This document shows, in pieces, positions 25,158-36,343 of a DNA stretch of 64,000 nucleotides (positions within the stretch are counted from its first letter, which is position 1; each line of letters begins with the position of its first letter). The notes under the pieces were generated by a model. The model was given only the letters and a program-made list of their open reading frames with translations. It searched no databases and was not told the DNA's origin. A program made the position numbers and the translations under genes. This DNA is from Spiroplasma endosymbiont of Diplazon laetatorius (GTDB lineage Bacteria > Bacillota_I > Bacilli_A > Mycoplasmatales > Mycoplasmataceae): NCBI RefSeq assembly GCF_964019625.1, contig NZ_OZ026458.1, forward strand, positions 310,001 through 374,000, written 5' to 3'.

Positions 25158-25790
25158 ATGCAGTGTTGTAAATGTGAAACTCTCTCAAAGAGCTGTATAT
25201 GTGTAATAATAGAGTGTAATTGTAAAAAAGACTCAGAATGTTGATGTTGCTTATCTCAAAAGTGAGATGAAATAGACAAAACCTTATCTATAACAGCTAA
25301 TTTTTTAAGTTATTCTGCTCAAATAAGTAAAATGAAAGATGTTCCAAAATTATTTAAAAAAGGTATAAAAAATCTTTTAAATGACATTAAAGGGGCAAAT
25401 GACAGTTTAGATAACTTTAATAAAACTGATTATATGAAACTTATTGATTCAAATTATGATCCTCTAAAAGTAGCTAATATAATTGAAGAAGATAGCATAT
25501 CTAAATTAATTTATTTTATAAATAAGTTAGAATTTTATATAGAAATGTCGATTGTATTAATAGAGATGAATAAGACTTTAAATTATGAGATCTCATATTT
25601 AGAATTGTTCTCAATTATGGATAATTTAGAAGAGTTAGTACCTTCTTTGGTTAAGGTTTTTGCTTCAATTGAGAAAAGTTTAGATAACTCTGTTGAATAT
25701 GAAACTTTGAAAGAAAAAATGTACACTTTTGATGTAGATTTAACAAATTTAAGAAGTATGTTAGACATTAAAATACTTAACAATAGGTAA
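25158..25790 (+). CDS. hypothetical protein with 10-Cys N-terminal segment, 210 aa
   Basis: Ten cysteines lie within residues 3-31 (C3, C4, C6, C13, C15, C20, C22, C28, C30, C31), spaced as CC, CxC and CxCC, and none of the other 179 residues is a cysteine. The remainder is a plain helical protein (about 40-210). Cys is otherwise rare in this proteome, so a metal-binding or redox cap is likely; no Mollicute family with this pattern is known to me. TTGGAGGT precedes the ATG, which is why I include the Cys region in the gene. Confidence 0.8.
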
Positions 25791-25798
25791 TTATTTGT

Positions 25799-25804
25799 TA
25801 TAAT
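25799..25804 (+). promoter_or_regulatory. promoter (-10) of tig
   Basis: Perfect TATAAT 36 bases before the tig start; no clear -35. Confidence 0.55.
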
Positions 25805-25839
25805 TAAAAATGTTATGTATAAAAAAGGAGAAAATTTTT

Positions 25840-27129
25840 ATGAAATTTAGTGCAAAAAAACTTGCTGAAAAAGGTCAAGGAACTTGAATAGTTACAATAG
25901 ATGGTAAAGAATGAGAAGAAGCTGTTAAAAAAGGTAAAAACAAAGCTGCTGCAAGCATTGAAATACCTGGATTTAGAAAAGGTAAAGCACCTAAAGAAAA
26001 AATCGAACAATACTTAACTCCAGTTAATTATTTAAATGCAGCTGTTCAATCAGTTATGGAAAAAGCATGAGAATTTGCTAGAGATCAAAAATCTGATATA
26101 GAACCATTTACTTCACCTGTTCCTACACCAGTTAAAATAAGTGAAAAAGAATGTGAATTACACTTTATCTTTGATTTAAAACCTGAAATTAAAATTGGAA
26201 AATACAAAGGATTAACTGATAAAGACTTAGTAAAAGAAGAAGTTAAAGCTACAAAAGAAGAATTAGAAAAAGCAATCGATCAATATAGAGAAAGATTTGT
26301 TATGGAAAAAATCAAAGAAGATGGAGCTAAAATCGCAAAAGGTGATGCAGTTACATTCGACTTTGAAGGATTCATTGATGGTGAAGCATTTAAAGGTGGA
26401 AAAGGTTTAGACTTTAAATTAACAATTGGAAGTGGACAAATGATACCTGGATTTGAAGATCAAATGATCGGAAAAACTTTAGGAGAATCATCAATTAATG
26501 TTACTTTCCCAGAAGATTACACACCTGAATTAAAAGGTAAATCAGCTGAATTTAAATTAAATGTTAAAGAAATTAAAGAAAGAATTTTACCTTCAAAAGA
26601 TGATGAATTAGTAAAAGACTTAAACTTACCAGGAATTAAAACTTTCAAAGAATTAGAAGATAGCTTGAAAAAACAAATAGTTGATCAAAAATCAACTCAA
26701 TCAAAAAATATCTTTGTAAACAAAGTTATTGATTTAATTAGAGCTCAATCAAAAATTGAAATTCCTAAATCAGCAATTAATAAAGAAATTGACACTCTAT
26801 ATAGAGAATTTGAAGCAAAAGTTCAAAGTCAAAAATTAACAATGAAAGATTACAAAAAACAAACAGGATTAAGTGATGAAGATATCAGAAATGAACTGTT
26901 TGATGATGCTAAAAAACGTATTGAAAGCTACTTGATTACAGATCAAGTAAGAAACACTGAAAAATTTGAAGTTTCAAAAGAAGAAATTGAAGCAAAATAT
27001 GAAGCACTAGCAAAAACTTTCGGTGTTGAAACTGATTTCATTAAAAACTCTCTATTACCAGAACCACAAATTAAAGAAGAAATAATAAGAGAAAAAATTG
27101 TTGATTTCCTATATTCAAACAATGGTTAA
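25840..27129 (+). CDS. tig: trigger factor
   Basis: A 429-residue ribosome-associated chaperone. GFRKGKAP near residue 48 is the ribosome-docking signature; the PPIase (FKBP-type) domain spans about 155-245 (FDFEGFIDGEAFKGGKG, GSGQMIPGFEDQMIG), and the helical C-terminal arms follow. Normal length. AAGGAG is 9 bases before the ATG. It lies directly upstream of lon, separated by a terminator. Confidence 0.96.
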
Positions 27130-27157
27130 AAAATACAATTTAATTGTATTTTTTTAT
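27130..27157 (+). terminator. intrinsic terminator after tig
   Basis: AATACAATT / AATTGTATT palindrome followed by TTTTTTATTTTTT. Confidence 0.75.
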
Positions 27158-27160
27158 TTT

Positions 27161-27187
27161 TTAGCACTTAACACTTGCAAGTGCTAA
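27161..27187 (+). promoter_or_regulatory. CIRCE operator of lon
   Basis: TTAGCACTT - 9 bases - AAGTGCTAA, a perfect inverted repeat. It overlaps a -35 TTGCAA (27175-27180); a -10 TATCAT follows at 27197-27202 with a 16-base spacer. HrcA binding here would place lon in the heat-shock regulon. Confidence 0.88.
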
Positions 27188-27227
27188 ATATTGTGATATC
27201 ATAATTTTGTACCTAAGGAGGAATATT

Positions 27228-29603
27228 ATGAATAAAAAATTACCTATGTTAATAACTCGTGGTAGTTACATTTACCCAACTTTTGACCAAGTATTGGAAA
27301 TTGGAAGGGATAAAACTACTCTTGCTGTTAAAGAATCTGTAGAAAAATATGAAGGGAAAATCTTAATGGTTTCACAAAAAAAACCATTAGAAGATGATCC
27401 AAAAATTGAAGATTTATTCACATTCGGTGTATTGGCCGAAGTAAAAATTAAAAAAGAATGAAAAGATGGTACATTAACTGTAAATATAAAATCAATTTCA
27501 CGTATAGAGGCAAGTGATATTGAATTAAATGAATTTTATATTGCAAACTATGAAGTAAAAGATAGCCTAAAAAGCTCAGATAAAGAAGCATTAGATAAAA
27601 TTACAAAACATATCAAAGCAATGATAAGTTCACAAGATGAATTCCCAGCAGAAGTTGAAGAAATAATAAACTCAGCTTCAAATGACATTGATCCAAACTT
27701 TATTGTTGATAGTGCGGCAAACTTAATGCCATTTATGCCTATTGATAAAAAACAAGCTATGCTTGAAGAGTTAGATCCAGTAAAAAGAATTGAAATAATC
27801 AATGACTTTTTAGATGAAAAACGTCAATCAGCTGATATTGAATCATCAATCAGTAAAAAAATTAAATCTAGAGTTGATGAGCAACAAAGAGAATTCTATT
27901 TAAGAGAAAAATTAAAAGCTATTAAAGAAGAATTAGGAGATTTAGACGGAGAAGGAGATGACTTGGCAAAATATAGAAAACGCCTTGAAACAGAACCTTT
28001 CCCAGAAAATATTAAAAAAAGAATACTTTCAGAATTAGATAAATGTGAAGGTATGCCTGCAGCTTCATCAGAGGCTAACATCACAAGAACATACATTGAT
28101 TGAATGATGCAAACTCCATGATGACAAAAAACTGAGGAAAAAACAGATCTAAAATTTGCAAAAGATGTTTTAGATAAACACCACTATGGTTTAGATAAAG
28201 TTAAAGAAAGAATTATTGAGTACTTAGCTGTTAAACAAAATACTAACAAAGTAAAAGGACAAATCATTACATTGGTAGGTCCTCCAGGAGTTGGTAAAAC
28301 AAGTTTAGCAAAATCAATTGCTGAATCAATGGGTAGAGAATTTGTAAAAATGGCTTTAGGTGGAGTAAAAGATGAGTCTGAAATTAGAGGACACAGAAAA
28401 ACTTACATCGGAGCAATGCCTGGTAGAGTAATACAAGGAATGAAAAAAGCAGGAGTTAAAAACCCAGTTTTCTTACTTGATGAAATAGATAAAATGGCAA
28501 GTGATTATAGAGGAGATCCAGCTTCAGCGATGTTGGAGGTATTGGACCCTGAACAAAACTCAAAATTCTCAGATCACTACTTAGAAGAAGAATATGATTT
28601 AAGTGACGTTGTATTTATTGCAACAGCAAACTATCCTGAAAATATACCAGAAGCTCTATATGACAGAATGGAAATCATTGAACTTTCAAGTTATACTGAA
28701 ATTGAAAAAATGAAAATTGCAGAAGAATATTTAATACCAAAAGTATTAGATGATCATGCAGTTACAAAAGAGCAAGTAATTTTCACAAAAGAATCAATCA
28801 ACGAAATTATCAAACACTATACTAGAGAAGCTGGTGTAAGACAATTAGAAAGATGAATTGTTTCAATTGTTAGAAAATATGTTGTTAAAATGTTAAATAA
28901 AGAAATCGAAACATTAACAGTTACTCCAGAAGTGGTTAACGAAATGTTAAAAAAACGTATCTTTGAACATACTGAAAAAGAAAATGAAGCTCAAGTTGGT
29001 GTTGTTACAGGACTTGCATATACTCAATTTGGTGGAGATATCTTACCTATAGAGGTAAATCACTTCCCAGGTAAAGGTGGACTAGTGTTAACTGGTAAAC
29101 TTGGAGATGTAATGAAAGAATCTGCAACAATAGCTTACGACTTTGTTAAATCAAATTACAAAGCGTTTGGAATTCCAAAAGAAGTATTTAATGAAAATGA
29201 TATTCATATTCACGTTCCAGAAGGTGCTGTTTCAAAAGATGGACCAAGTGCTGGGGTAACAATTACTACTGCTATTGTTTCTGCTTTAACAAATAAACCT
29301 GTTCCAAGAGAAATTGGTATGACAGGAGAAATCACACTAAGAGGTTTAGTATTCCCAATTGGTGGATTAAGAGAAAAATCAATTTCTGCTCACAGAAGTG
29401 GATTGAAAAAAATCTTAATACCATTTAAAAATACAAAAGACATTGAAGATATTCCTGAAGAGGTAAGAAAAGAATTAGAAGTAGTTCCTGTTCAACAATA
29501 CTCAGAAGTATATGAAAATGTATTTGGTATTAAATTAGATAACTTAGTGAGAGAACTTCCTATATCAACTTCATCAAATGAAGAGACTAAAAAAGCTCAT
29601 TAA
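27228..29603 (+). CDS. lon: ATP-dependent protease Lon
   Basis: A 791-residue cytosolic AAA+ serine protease that degrades damaged and tagged proteins. It has an N-terminal substrate domain, Walker A GPPGVGKT (351-358), Walker [11 protein letters not shown], and the protease domain with catalytic Ser674 in KDGPSAG and Lys717 in [19 protein letters not shown] lies before the ATG. The N-terminal domain is divergent from Bacillus Lon. In Mesoplasma, Lon is known to degrade tmRNA-tagged proteins. Confidence 0.97.
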
Positions 29604-29607
29604 TAAT

Positions 29608-29641
29608 TAAAAACAACTCATTTATATGGGTTGTTTTTAAT
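29608..29641 (+). terminator. intrinsic terminator after lon
   Basis: AAAAACAACTCA / TGGGTTGTTTTT stem (one G-T pair), loop TTTATA. Confidence 0.85.
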
Positions 29642-29690
29642 ATTTTTGTGATAATATATCAACAATGAAATTAAAAAAAGGAAAATAATA

Positions 29691-31595
29691 ATGGATCAAT
29701 CATTTAGTGCGACAAATATGCCAATTGGTGATGTTAATGTTGCAACCCCAAAAGAAGAACCTAAAAAATATGTTCCTGATGACAAGGTTTATAAACTTGT
29801 TAAAGAAAAACAAAAATTAAAGTTCTCTTGAATTGTATTAATTTATGGGTGAAAATATAAAGCTCTATTCTTAAGTGTTGTTATTGTAGTTACGTTTAGT
29901 GCCTTTTTAGTAAGTTTAAATACATTATTTTTAAGAAATGTACTTTCTGCAGCTCAAAATACACCAGAAGCAGCAGAAAAAAATCACAACTTGACAGGTG
30001 ATCAAACTTTCTGAAATCTTAAATGATATTGATGAATGGCTATAACTGCATCAGATTTAGTTCTACTTTATTTTTGTACTTACATAAGAAACTCGTGTTC
30101 AATTATGTTGGCTGTAAATATTGAAGTGGAGTTAAGAAATTTAACTATTAAAAGATTATTGGAACAAGATATTAGCTACTATTCAGATAAAAAAATAGGT
30201 AAACTAATGACTAAATTAGTTGGAGATACAAACGTAATTGGAAATGAAATTTCAGGTATGATTGCTTGAGTTATTCAAGCACCATTAGTAATAATAATGG
30301 GTACAGCAATGATGTTTGTAATTCACGCTCCATTGGCATTAGTTGCAAGTATTTCTGTTTATCTATTAACTATACTAGTAATTTTATTATCATTACAATA
30401 CCAAAAAAAGGTTAAAAAAGTTAGAGAAGTAATATCAGATATTAATGGAGATGCTGTTGACAGAATTGGTGCTATTAAATTAGTAAAAGCAACAGGTACT
30501 AGAAAATATGAAGAATCAAGATTAGAAACTCTTCATGAACCTTATATTAAAGCTTTTAAACCAATATCTAAAATCGACGGAACTCTTTTAGCAATTTTAA
30601 TTGCATCAGATGTTGTAATAAACTTAATAATGGTAACTGTGGCAATTGTTTTCTATGGAGATGTAGATAATATGATGACTGAAACTTTACCTGCATTTAT
30701 TTCTGCAATGGTTGGTTTAACAAGGCCGTTATGACAAATTGCAGCAATTATACCTGGACTTTCAAGAGCTTCAGCATCTTCTGCACAAATTTATGAAACT
30801 ATCGAAAAAGATCCTATAATGGATGATAATGAAAAAAATGGAATGTTATTTGATGAAAATATTTCAAAAATTGAGTTTAGACAAGTTAAATTTAACTATC
30901 CTGAAAAACCAGAAGTTAATATTGTTCCGAATCTAGATTTAGTTTTAGAAAAAGGAAAATCATATGCCTTTGTTGGTGAAACTGGAAGTGGAAAATCAAC
31001 TATTTCAAAACTACTGTTAAGATTCTATGATCCAACTGAAGGATGTGTTCTTGTCAATGATAAAAACGTTAAGGACTTTAACCTAAAAAGTTATTTAAGT
31101 CATGTTGGTTATGTTGAACAAGAACCTTCAATAATATTTGGAGATGTTTATGATAATGTAAGGTATGGTTATTTTCAAGCAACAGAAGAAGAAGTACATG
31201 AAGCTTGTAGAAAAGCTCAAATTGATAAAATTATTAATAGTTGACCTTATGGTTATCAAACAGTTCTTGGAGAACGTGGATTATTATTAAGTGGTGGACA
31301 AAAACAAAGACTTGTAATTGCAAGAATACTTTTAAGAAATCCAGAATTATTAATTTTAGATGAAGCTACAAGTGCTTTAGATAATATTGTTGAAAAAGAA
31401 ATTCAAGCTCAATTAAATGAACTTATGAAAGATAAAACATCAGTTATTATTGCTCACAGATTAAGTACAATAAAAGATGTTGATCAAATATTTGTTTTAG
31501 CTCCAGGTAAAGGAATTGTTCAACAAGGAACTTATCAAGAGTTAATTAAAGTTCCAGGTAAATTTAAAGATTTACATGATGCTGGAAATGCATAA
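29691..31595 (+). CDS. ABC half-transporter (membrane plus ATPase)
   Basis: A 634-residue exporter-type ABC protein. The N-terminal half has about six membrane segments, the first at residues 62-85. The ATPase half (about 380-634) contains Walker A GETGSGKST, the LSGGQKQRLVIARI signature, Walker B LLILDEATSALD and the switch AHRLS. It should act as a homodimer, or as a heterodimer with a half-transporter elsewhere; none is adjacent. The substrate (lipid, peptide or drug) is not predictable. TGA codons are frequent in the membrane half. Confidence 0.93.
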
Positions 31596-31596
31596 T

Positions 31597-31623
31597 AAAC
31601 TAACCTAAAAGGTTAGTTTTTTT
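31597..31623 (+). terminator. intrinsic terminator
   Basis: AAACTAACC / GGTTAGTTT stem, loop TAAAA, then TTTT. Confidence 0.85.
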
Positions 31624-31652
31624 ATGCTATTATTCAATTAGGAGTTGAAATT

Positions 31653-32903
31653 ATGAATAAACCTTTAAGTTTCCTATTAAGACCAACATCTTTAAAAAAC
31701 ATAATAGGACAATCGCACTTAATTAATAATAAATATGGATTAATAACAAAAATGGTTGAAAACAACTTCCTTGCTAATCTAATTTTTTATGGTCCTCCAG
31801 GAGTTGGTAAAACATCAATGGCAGTTTCTATTGCAAATGATTTAAATACCAAATATGAATTTTTTAATGCTTCTAATGATAAAAAAGATAAATTACAAAA
31901 ACTAATTGAATCTTCAAATCATGAAGAACAACTTGTTTTAATAATTGATGAAATTCATAGAATGAACAGAAACATCCAAGATTATTTACTTGAATATATA
32001 GAATCTAAAAAAGTTATAGTTTTTTTAACTACAACTGAAAACCCTTATTTTGTAATAAATCCAGCTATAAGAAGTAGATGCACAATTCTAAAATTAGAGG
32101 AAATAAATACTGAAGAAATGAAAGAAGGACTTAAAAGAGTTCTTAAAAACAATGATATTCAACTAGATATAGAAGACAGCGCTTTTGATAATTTATGTGA
32201 ACTTTCAAATGGAGATTTAAGAGTTGCTTTAAACTCAATTGAGATGTTAATTAACTTATACTCTGATGAAAAAGTTAATAATGAAATTATAAAATCCATT
32301 TTTGATCAAGCAGTGACAAAAGGAACTGGAGAAGGTGATGAATATCACGACCTTAAATCAGCTCTTCAAAAATCAATAAGGGGAAGTGATGTTGACGCTT
32401 CACTTCATTATTGAGCTAGATTAATGGCTATTGGAGATTATGAAGTTTTAATGAGAAGAATGATCATAATGGCATATGAAGATATTGGTCTTGCGAATCC
32501 AGCAATTTCAGTAAGAGTTTATCAAGCTTGTCAAATTTTTAGACAAATAGGAATGCCAGAGGGAAGAATTATACTTGGATTGGCAATTATAGAAATGGCT
32601 TTAAGTGAAAAATCTAATTCCTCATATTTAGCTTTAGAAAAAGCGCTTGAAGATGTTCAACAAGGGTTGGCTCCACCCATACCTCCTTACTTAAGAGATA
32701 ATCATTATAAAAATGCTCATAAACTAGGACATGGAATTGGCTATAAATATGCTCATGACTATGAAAATGATTGAGTTGATCAACAATATTTACCAGATGA
32801 AATTAAAGATATCACTTATTTCAAATTTAAACCTCATAGTGCATATGAGAAAAAGTTAATGGAAATCTATATAAAATTTACAAATAAAAATAAGATAAAA
32901 TAA
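31653..32903 (+). CDS. rarA: RarA/MgsA-type replication-associated AAA+ ATPase
   Basis: A 416-residue clamp-loader-like ATPase. PLSFLLRPTSLKNIIGQSHL opens the protein as in RarA; Walker A is GPPGVGKT, Walker B is VLIIDEIHRM, and TTENPYFVINPAIRSRC is the conserved sensor region. The C-terminal tetramerisation domain carries MAYEDIGLANP and PEGRIIL. It acts at stalled replication forks. It is followed 26 bases later by a PH-like membrane gene. Confidence 0.94.
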
Positions 32904-32929
32904 TATAAGTGAAAGAGAGGTATTTTAAT

Positions 32930-33709
32930 ATGAAAACAAGTATGCAAATTAAAGAAGAACTTGCAAGTCAAGGTTATATTTGAATGCCTAACTATAAAGA
33001 TATCTTACAAAAAGTTTGATATAACACTGAAACTTATTTTGATGATGATGAATTAGTTTTATCAGCTCTTTGAGCTAGTTTTAAAAGATATGAAGATGAA
33101 ATGGTAGGGATAGTTTTTATTACTACCAAAAGAACATTTACTTTAGAAATTCTTGATAATGATTCAAGTACTCAAATTAGATACTTACCATTCGATTCAT
33201 ATTCTTTACAAAAAATTCAATTACAATTTGCTAAAAATAGTGGGGGATTACACTATGTATCGCTTCAAAACGATAGTTTTGGAAATGGGGTAACTTTTGC
33301 AACTCCAAACAGAGATGTGGCCCAACACTTTGTAGATACTTTAGCTGGAAGAACTAATGGAGAAATTGAAAGACTTCCAGATTCAGACAATCCATTATTG
33401 GCTGAAAATGAAAGAGAACAATTAATTGATGAAGATTTAAATAAAGCTGAAGAAGTTGTTCCTCATAAATTTGAAAAAAAACATGAAGAAATCAAACCCA
33501 TGAAGGAATTTGATGGGTGAAGAAAAGCGCCTCCTGAGGCAAAAGAAAAAGTAGTTGAAATTAAAGTTGTTCCACCTAAAAAAGTTAAAGTTAAAAAAGA
33601 AAAGAAAAATGGATATGGATCAAAATGACAATCAAAAGCTTGATTATGTTGATTCTTGCTTCCAATAGGTATTTTGGGAACTATTCTTGCTGTTATATTT
33701 ATAATTTAA
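32930..33709 (+). CDS. C-terminally anchored membrane protein with PH-like domain, 259 aa
   Basis: Residues about 50-140 form alternating beta-strands (DEMVGIVFITTKRTFTLEIL, IRYLPFDSYSLQKIQL) ending in a helix (RDVAQHFVDTLAG), which looks like a bacterial PH domain. A charged linker and a Lys/Val/Pro stretch follow, then one C-terminal membrane helix (about 240-259). It should be an inner-face tail-anchored protein. The fold assignment is by eye. A strong terminator follows. Confidence 0.72.
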
Positions 33710-33713
33710 AAAT

Positions 33714-33742
33714 AAAAAATCGCTTTATTTAGCGATTTTTCT
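33714..33742. terminator. bidirectional terminator
   Basis: AAAAATCGCT / AGCGATTTTT, 10-bp stem with A and T flanks, between convergent genes; it serves both strands. Confidence 0.85.
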
Positions 33743-36222
33743 TATTTTCTTTTAATTGATTTTATTTGTCAATCTAAAGCTCCTGCTTCTAATAACAATT
33801 TAATTTCATAGTTAAATGTTTTTTTAGTGTTTGGATCTTTATAAGTTGTAGTGTAAGTTATACCAGCTTCATCCATACCTTGATCAATTCCATAATGACT
33901 TTCAACTTTTGTTTTAAAATTATTATCTTGAATTAATGGTTTGTATACTGTGTTTGACAAGTTATTTTTTACAGAGTTTACTTCAGCAAAACCTTTAACA
34001 ATTTGATCTAATAGACTGTCAACTGATTTATCATCAACTATTTTTTCTAAACCTGACAATAAGGAATCTTGTCTAAATTCTCCTAATTGTTTTCCGTTTG
34101 CATCAAAGTTTGTTCCTAATGCATACATAGCAGCTTTTGCTCCTGTAATAGAGGTATTTTTTACTCCATCTACTGAAATATATAGACCGTTTAGACCAGA
34201 AGTGATCATTAACACTTGAAGTGCAGTGTATTTATTTTCTGCATTTGAACCAGTCCCATTATAAGCGTTTCCATTTTTTGTGAAAATAGAATATTTTGTA
34301 TCACTTAAAGCTTTCGAAATGTCTTGTAATCCATTTGCCATTCCCTTGGTTTCTTGTTCAAGTTCTTTTAATTTTTGATTATTTGGTGTTGAAGAATTAA
34401 TTGCATTGTATATAAAGTCTAGTATTTCACTAATAGTTTTTCCTTCATAAACAGGACCTGCAAGTATTGTTTCAAGAGAAATGTTATTTTCCCCTCCGAT
34501 AACTGTTTTTAAGAAAGTTGATTCTTTACTTCACAAAGCTTTTCAAGATTCCTTTAAAAGTTTATCATTCTTAAATCTGAAAGGCACATTAACTCCGAAT
34601 GTTTTAATAAAATCGAATAGTGAATCAAGACCGCTTATTGATCTGTTTTCAACAAAGTTGTCAATAGCACCTTTTAAAATGTTACCCACTTGAACAGGCC
34701 CCACACCTATACCCAGAACGGTATAATTAATATTTTGTCACTTACCTATACCATAACCAAGTGCAAAAATTAAAGATGAGAGTCCCTCTGAACCTTCATA
34801 ATATCCACCAAGTCCAAGTAAAAAACCAGTTATTTTTATAGTTCAACCACCAAAACCAGGTTTATCTAAATTAACTATTTTTTCACTACCTGATTCAAAT
34901 AATAAAGAAAATAACTTAGCTGTATTTAAACCTTCTGAATCTGAATTTAAAGCAATTGATAAATTCTTAAATAATAATTTTGTTTCAAATCTTTTAAAAT
35001 TATTAGAACCTAATAGTTTTAAATAGTCTATATTTTTATCGCTTTCACTGAAAAGATTTTGGTTATTAGAAGGTTTAAAACCTCCAAAATCAACACTAGT
35101 TATCCTTTGTAATAAACCTGTTACTACAAATAAAAGATCTGTTATGACTAAAGTTATGTTTGAAGTGTTAATGTTGTTCAGATTTTCAAAGAAAACACCC
35201 ATTAATTCTCCAAAATCTTTTTCAAATGTATAATCAACATCTGAATATAAAACATTTACATCTTTTACGATTTTATCTGTTTGTCCAGATAAAGCTGCAA
35301 AAACATTATAAAGTCTTCTGTTTGTTGCGTTCATAACTTGTTTGTTAGTCATGTTTTCAACTTTATCCATTGTTAAAACTGAATTTACTAACATATCAAA
35401 AGTTGGAATTAATATATCAAAGTGATTCATTAATTCTAATAAACCAATTATTAAGGGAACAAAATTAACACTTGATAATGCTGACATTAAACCGTTTGTA
35501 ATGTTTGTTTTACCTTCTTTTGAATCATTTAAGAAATTAGCATTTAATAAATTTGAAATTAGACTATAAGCCAAATTTGAACCTGATAAAGCTTTAATTA
35601 ATATTGCTAATGGAACTGCTGCAGAATCTAATAATTTTGAAATATCTTCCATTGGTCCAACACCACTTGCTGCTGAAGGAGAAAGACCTAATTCTGGTAA
35701 TAATCCTTGAATTAAACCAGAAAGACTTGGGTGAACACCACCATTTGATTTAATGGCACTAATTATTAAAGTTAGCATACTTCCTAATGAATCTGCTGAT
35801 CCAACTGGAGATTTAACTTGATCTGTTAAAAATGCACTATCACTATAGCTTGGATTTTCACTTTTGCTTAAATTATTAATTTCATTTCTGTTAATGTTTT
35901 GTCCATTAAAGTAATTTTTCATTAATGAACCAACAGTTGTTTCTGAATCAGTTTTAAAACCTGGCATTAAAGTTTTTGCTTTACCAGAATTTATTAATCC
36001 TGTTAAGTAATCTGCATCATATGCAAGTTCATTTGCTGCAAGTGTGTCTTGACTAGCATTTTGAATCATAGCACCTCTTAAGGCTGTTGATGATACTTGT
36101 GTTAAGTTTTGAATTTTATTTTTTATTGAAGTTTTTATATTGTTAACTGTACTACATGCAGCAACACTTCCTGTTGATGCTGTAATAGATATAATTCCTA
36201 AAAAGGAAATTAACTTTTTCAT
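33742..36222 (-). CDS. large lipoprotein A, 826 aa
   Basis: A minus-strand lipoprotein continuous through several TGA codons. The signal peptide MKKLISFLG ends in the lipobox SVAAC (Cys23). The mature part is long and mostly helical, with LRGAMIQNASQ near residue 50, VHPSLSGLIQGLLPELGLS near 160, and AKAAMYALGTNFDANGKQ in the C-terminal third. All three blocks recur in lipoprotein B immediately upstream, so the two are full-length paralogs. AGGGGT lies upstream of the start. Function is unknown; a surface adhesin or a partner of the divergent permease are possibilities. Confidence 0.88.
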
Positions 36223-36255
36223 TTTCCCGACTACCCCTTATTCATTCTTAGAAAA

Positions 36256-36261
36256 ATTATA
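36256..36261 (-). promoter_or_regulatory. -10 of lipoprotein A
   Basis: TATAAT on the minus strand about 35 bases before the start; AT-rich surroundings hide any -35. It shows that lipoprotein A can be transcribed separately from B. Confidence 0.5.
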
Positions 36262-36313
36262 TAATAAAACTAAAATGTTTTTAATATATAAAAGAATTTT
36301 TTTATATATTAAA

Positions 36314-36343
36314 GATAAAAAAAGAGCTTAATAGCTCTTAGAT
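36314..36343 (-). terminator. terminator of lipoprotein B
   Basis: On the minus strand AAGAGCT / AGCTCTT forms a hairpin starting at the stop codon and running into a T-run. Confidence 0.75.

Noticed and set aside
34481-34693. Plus-strand frame of 70 codons inside the lipoprotein A gene
   Set aside because: It lies opposite a well-supported minus-strand gene, lacks a ribosome site and has no family resemblance.
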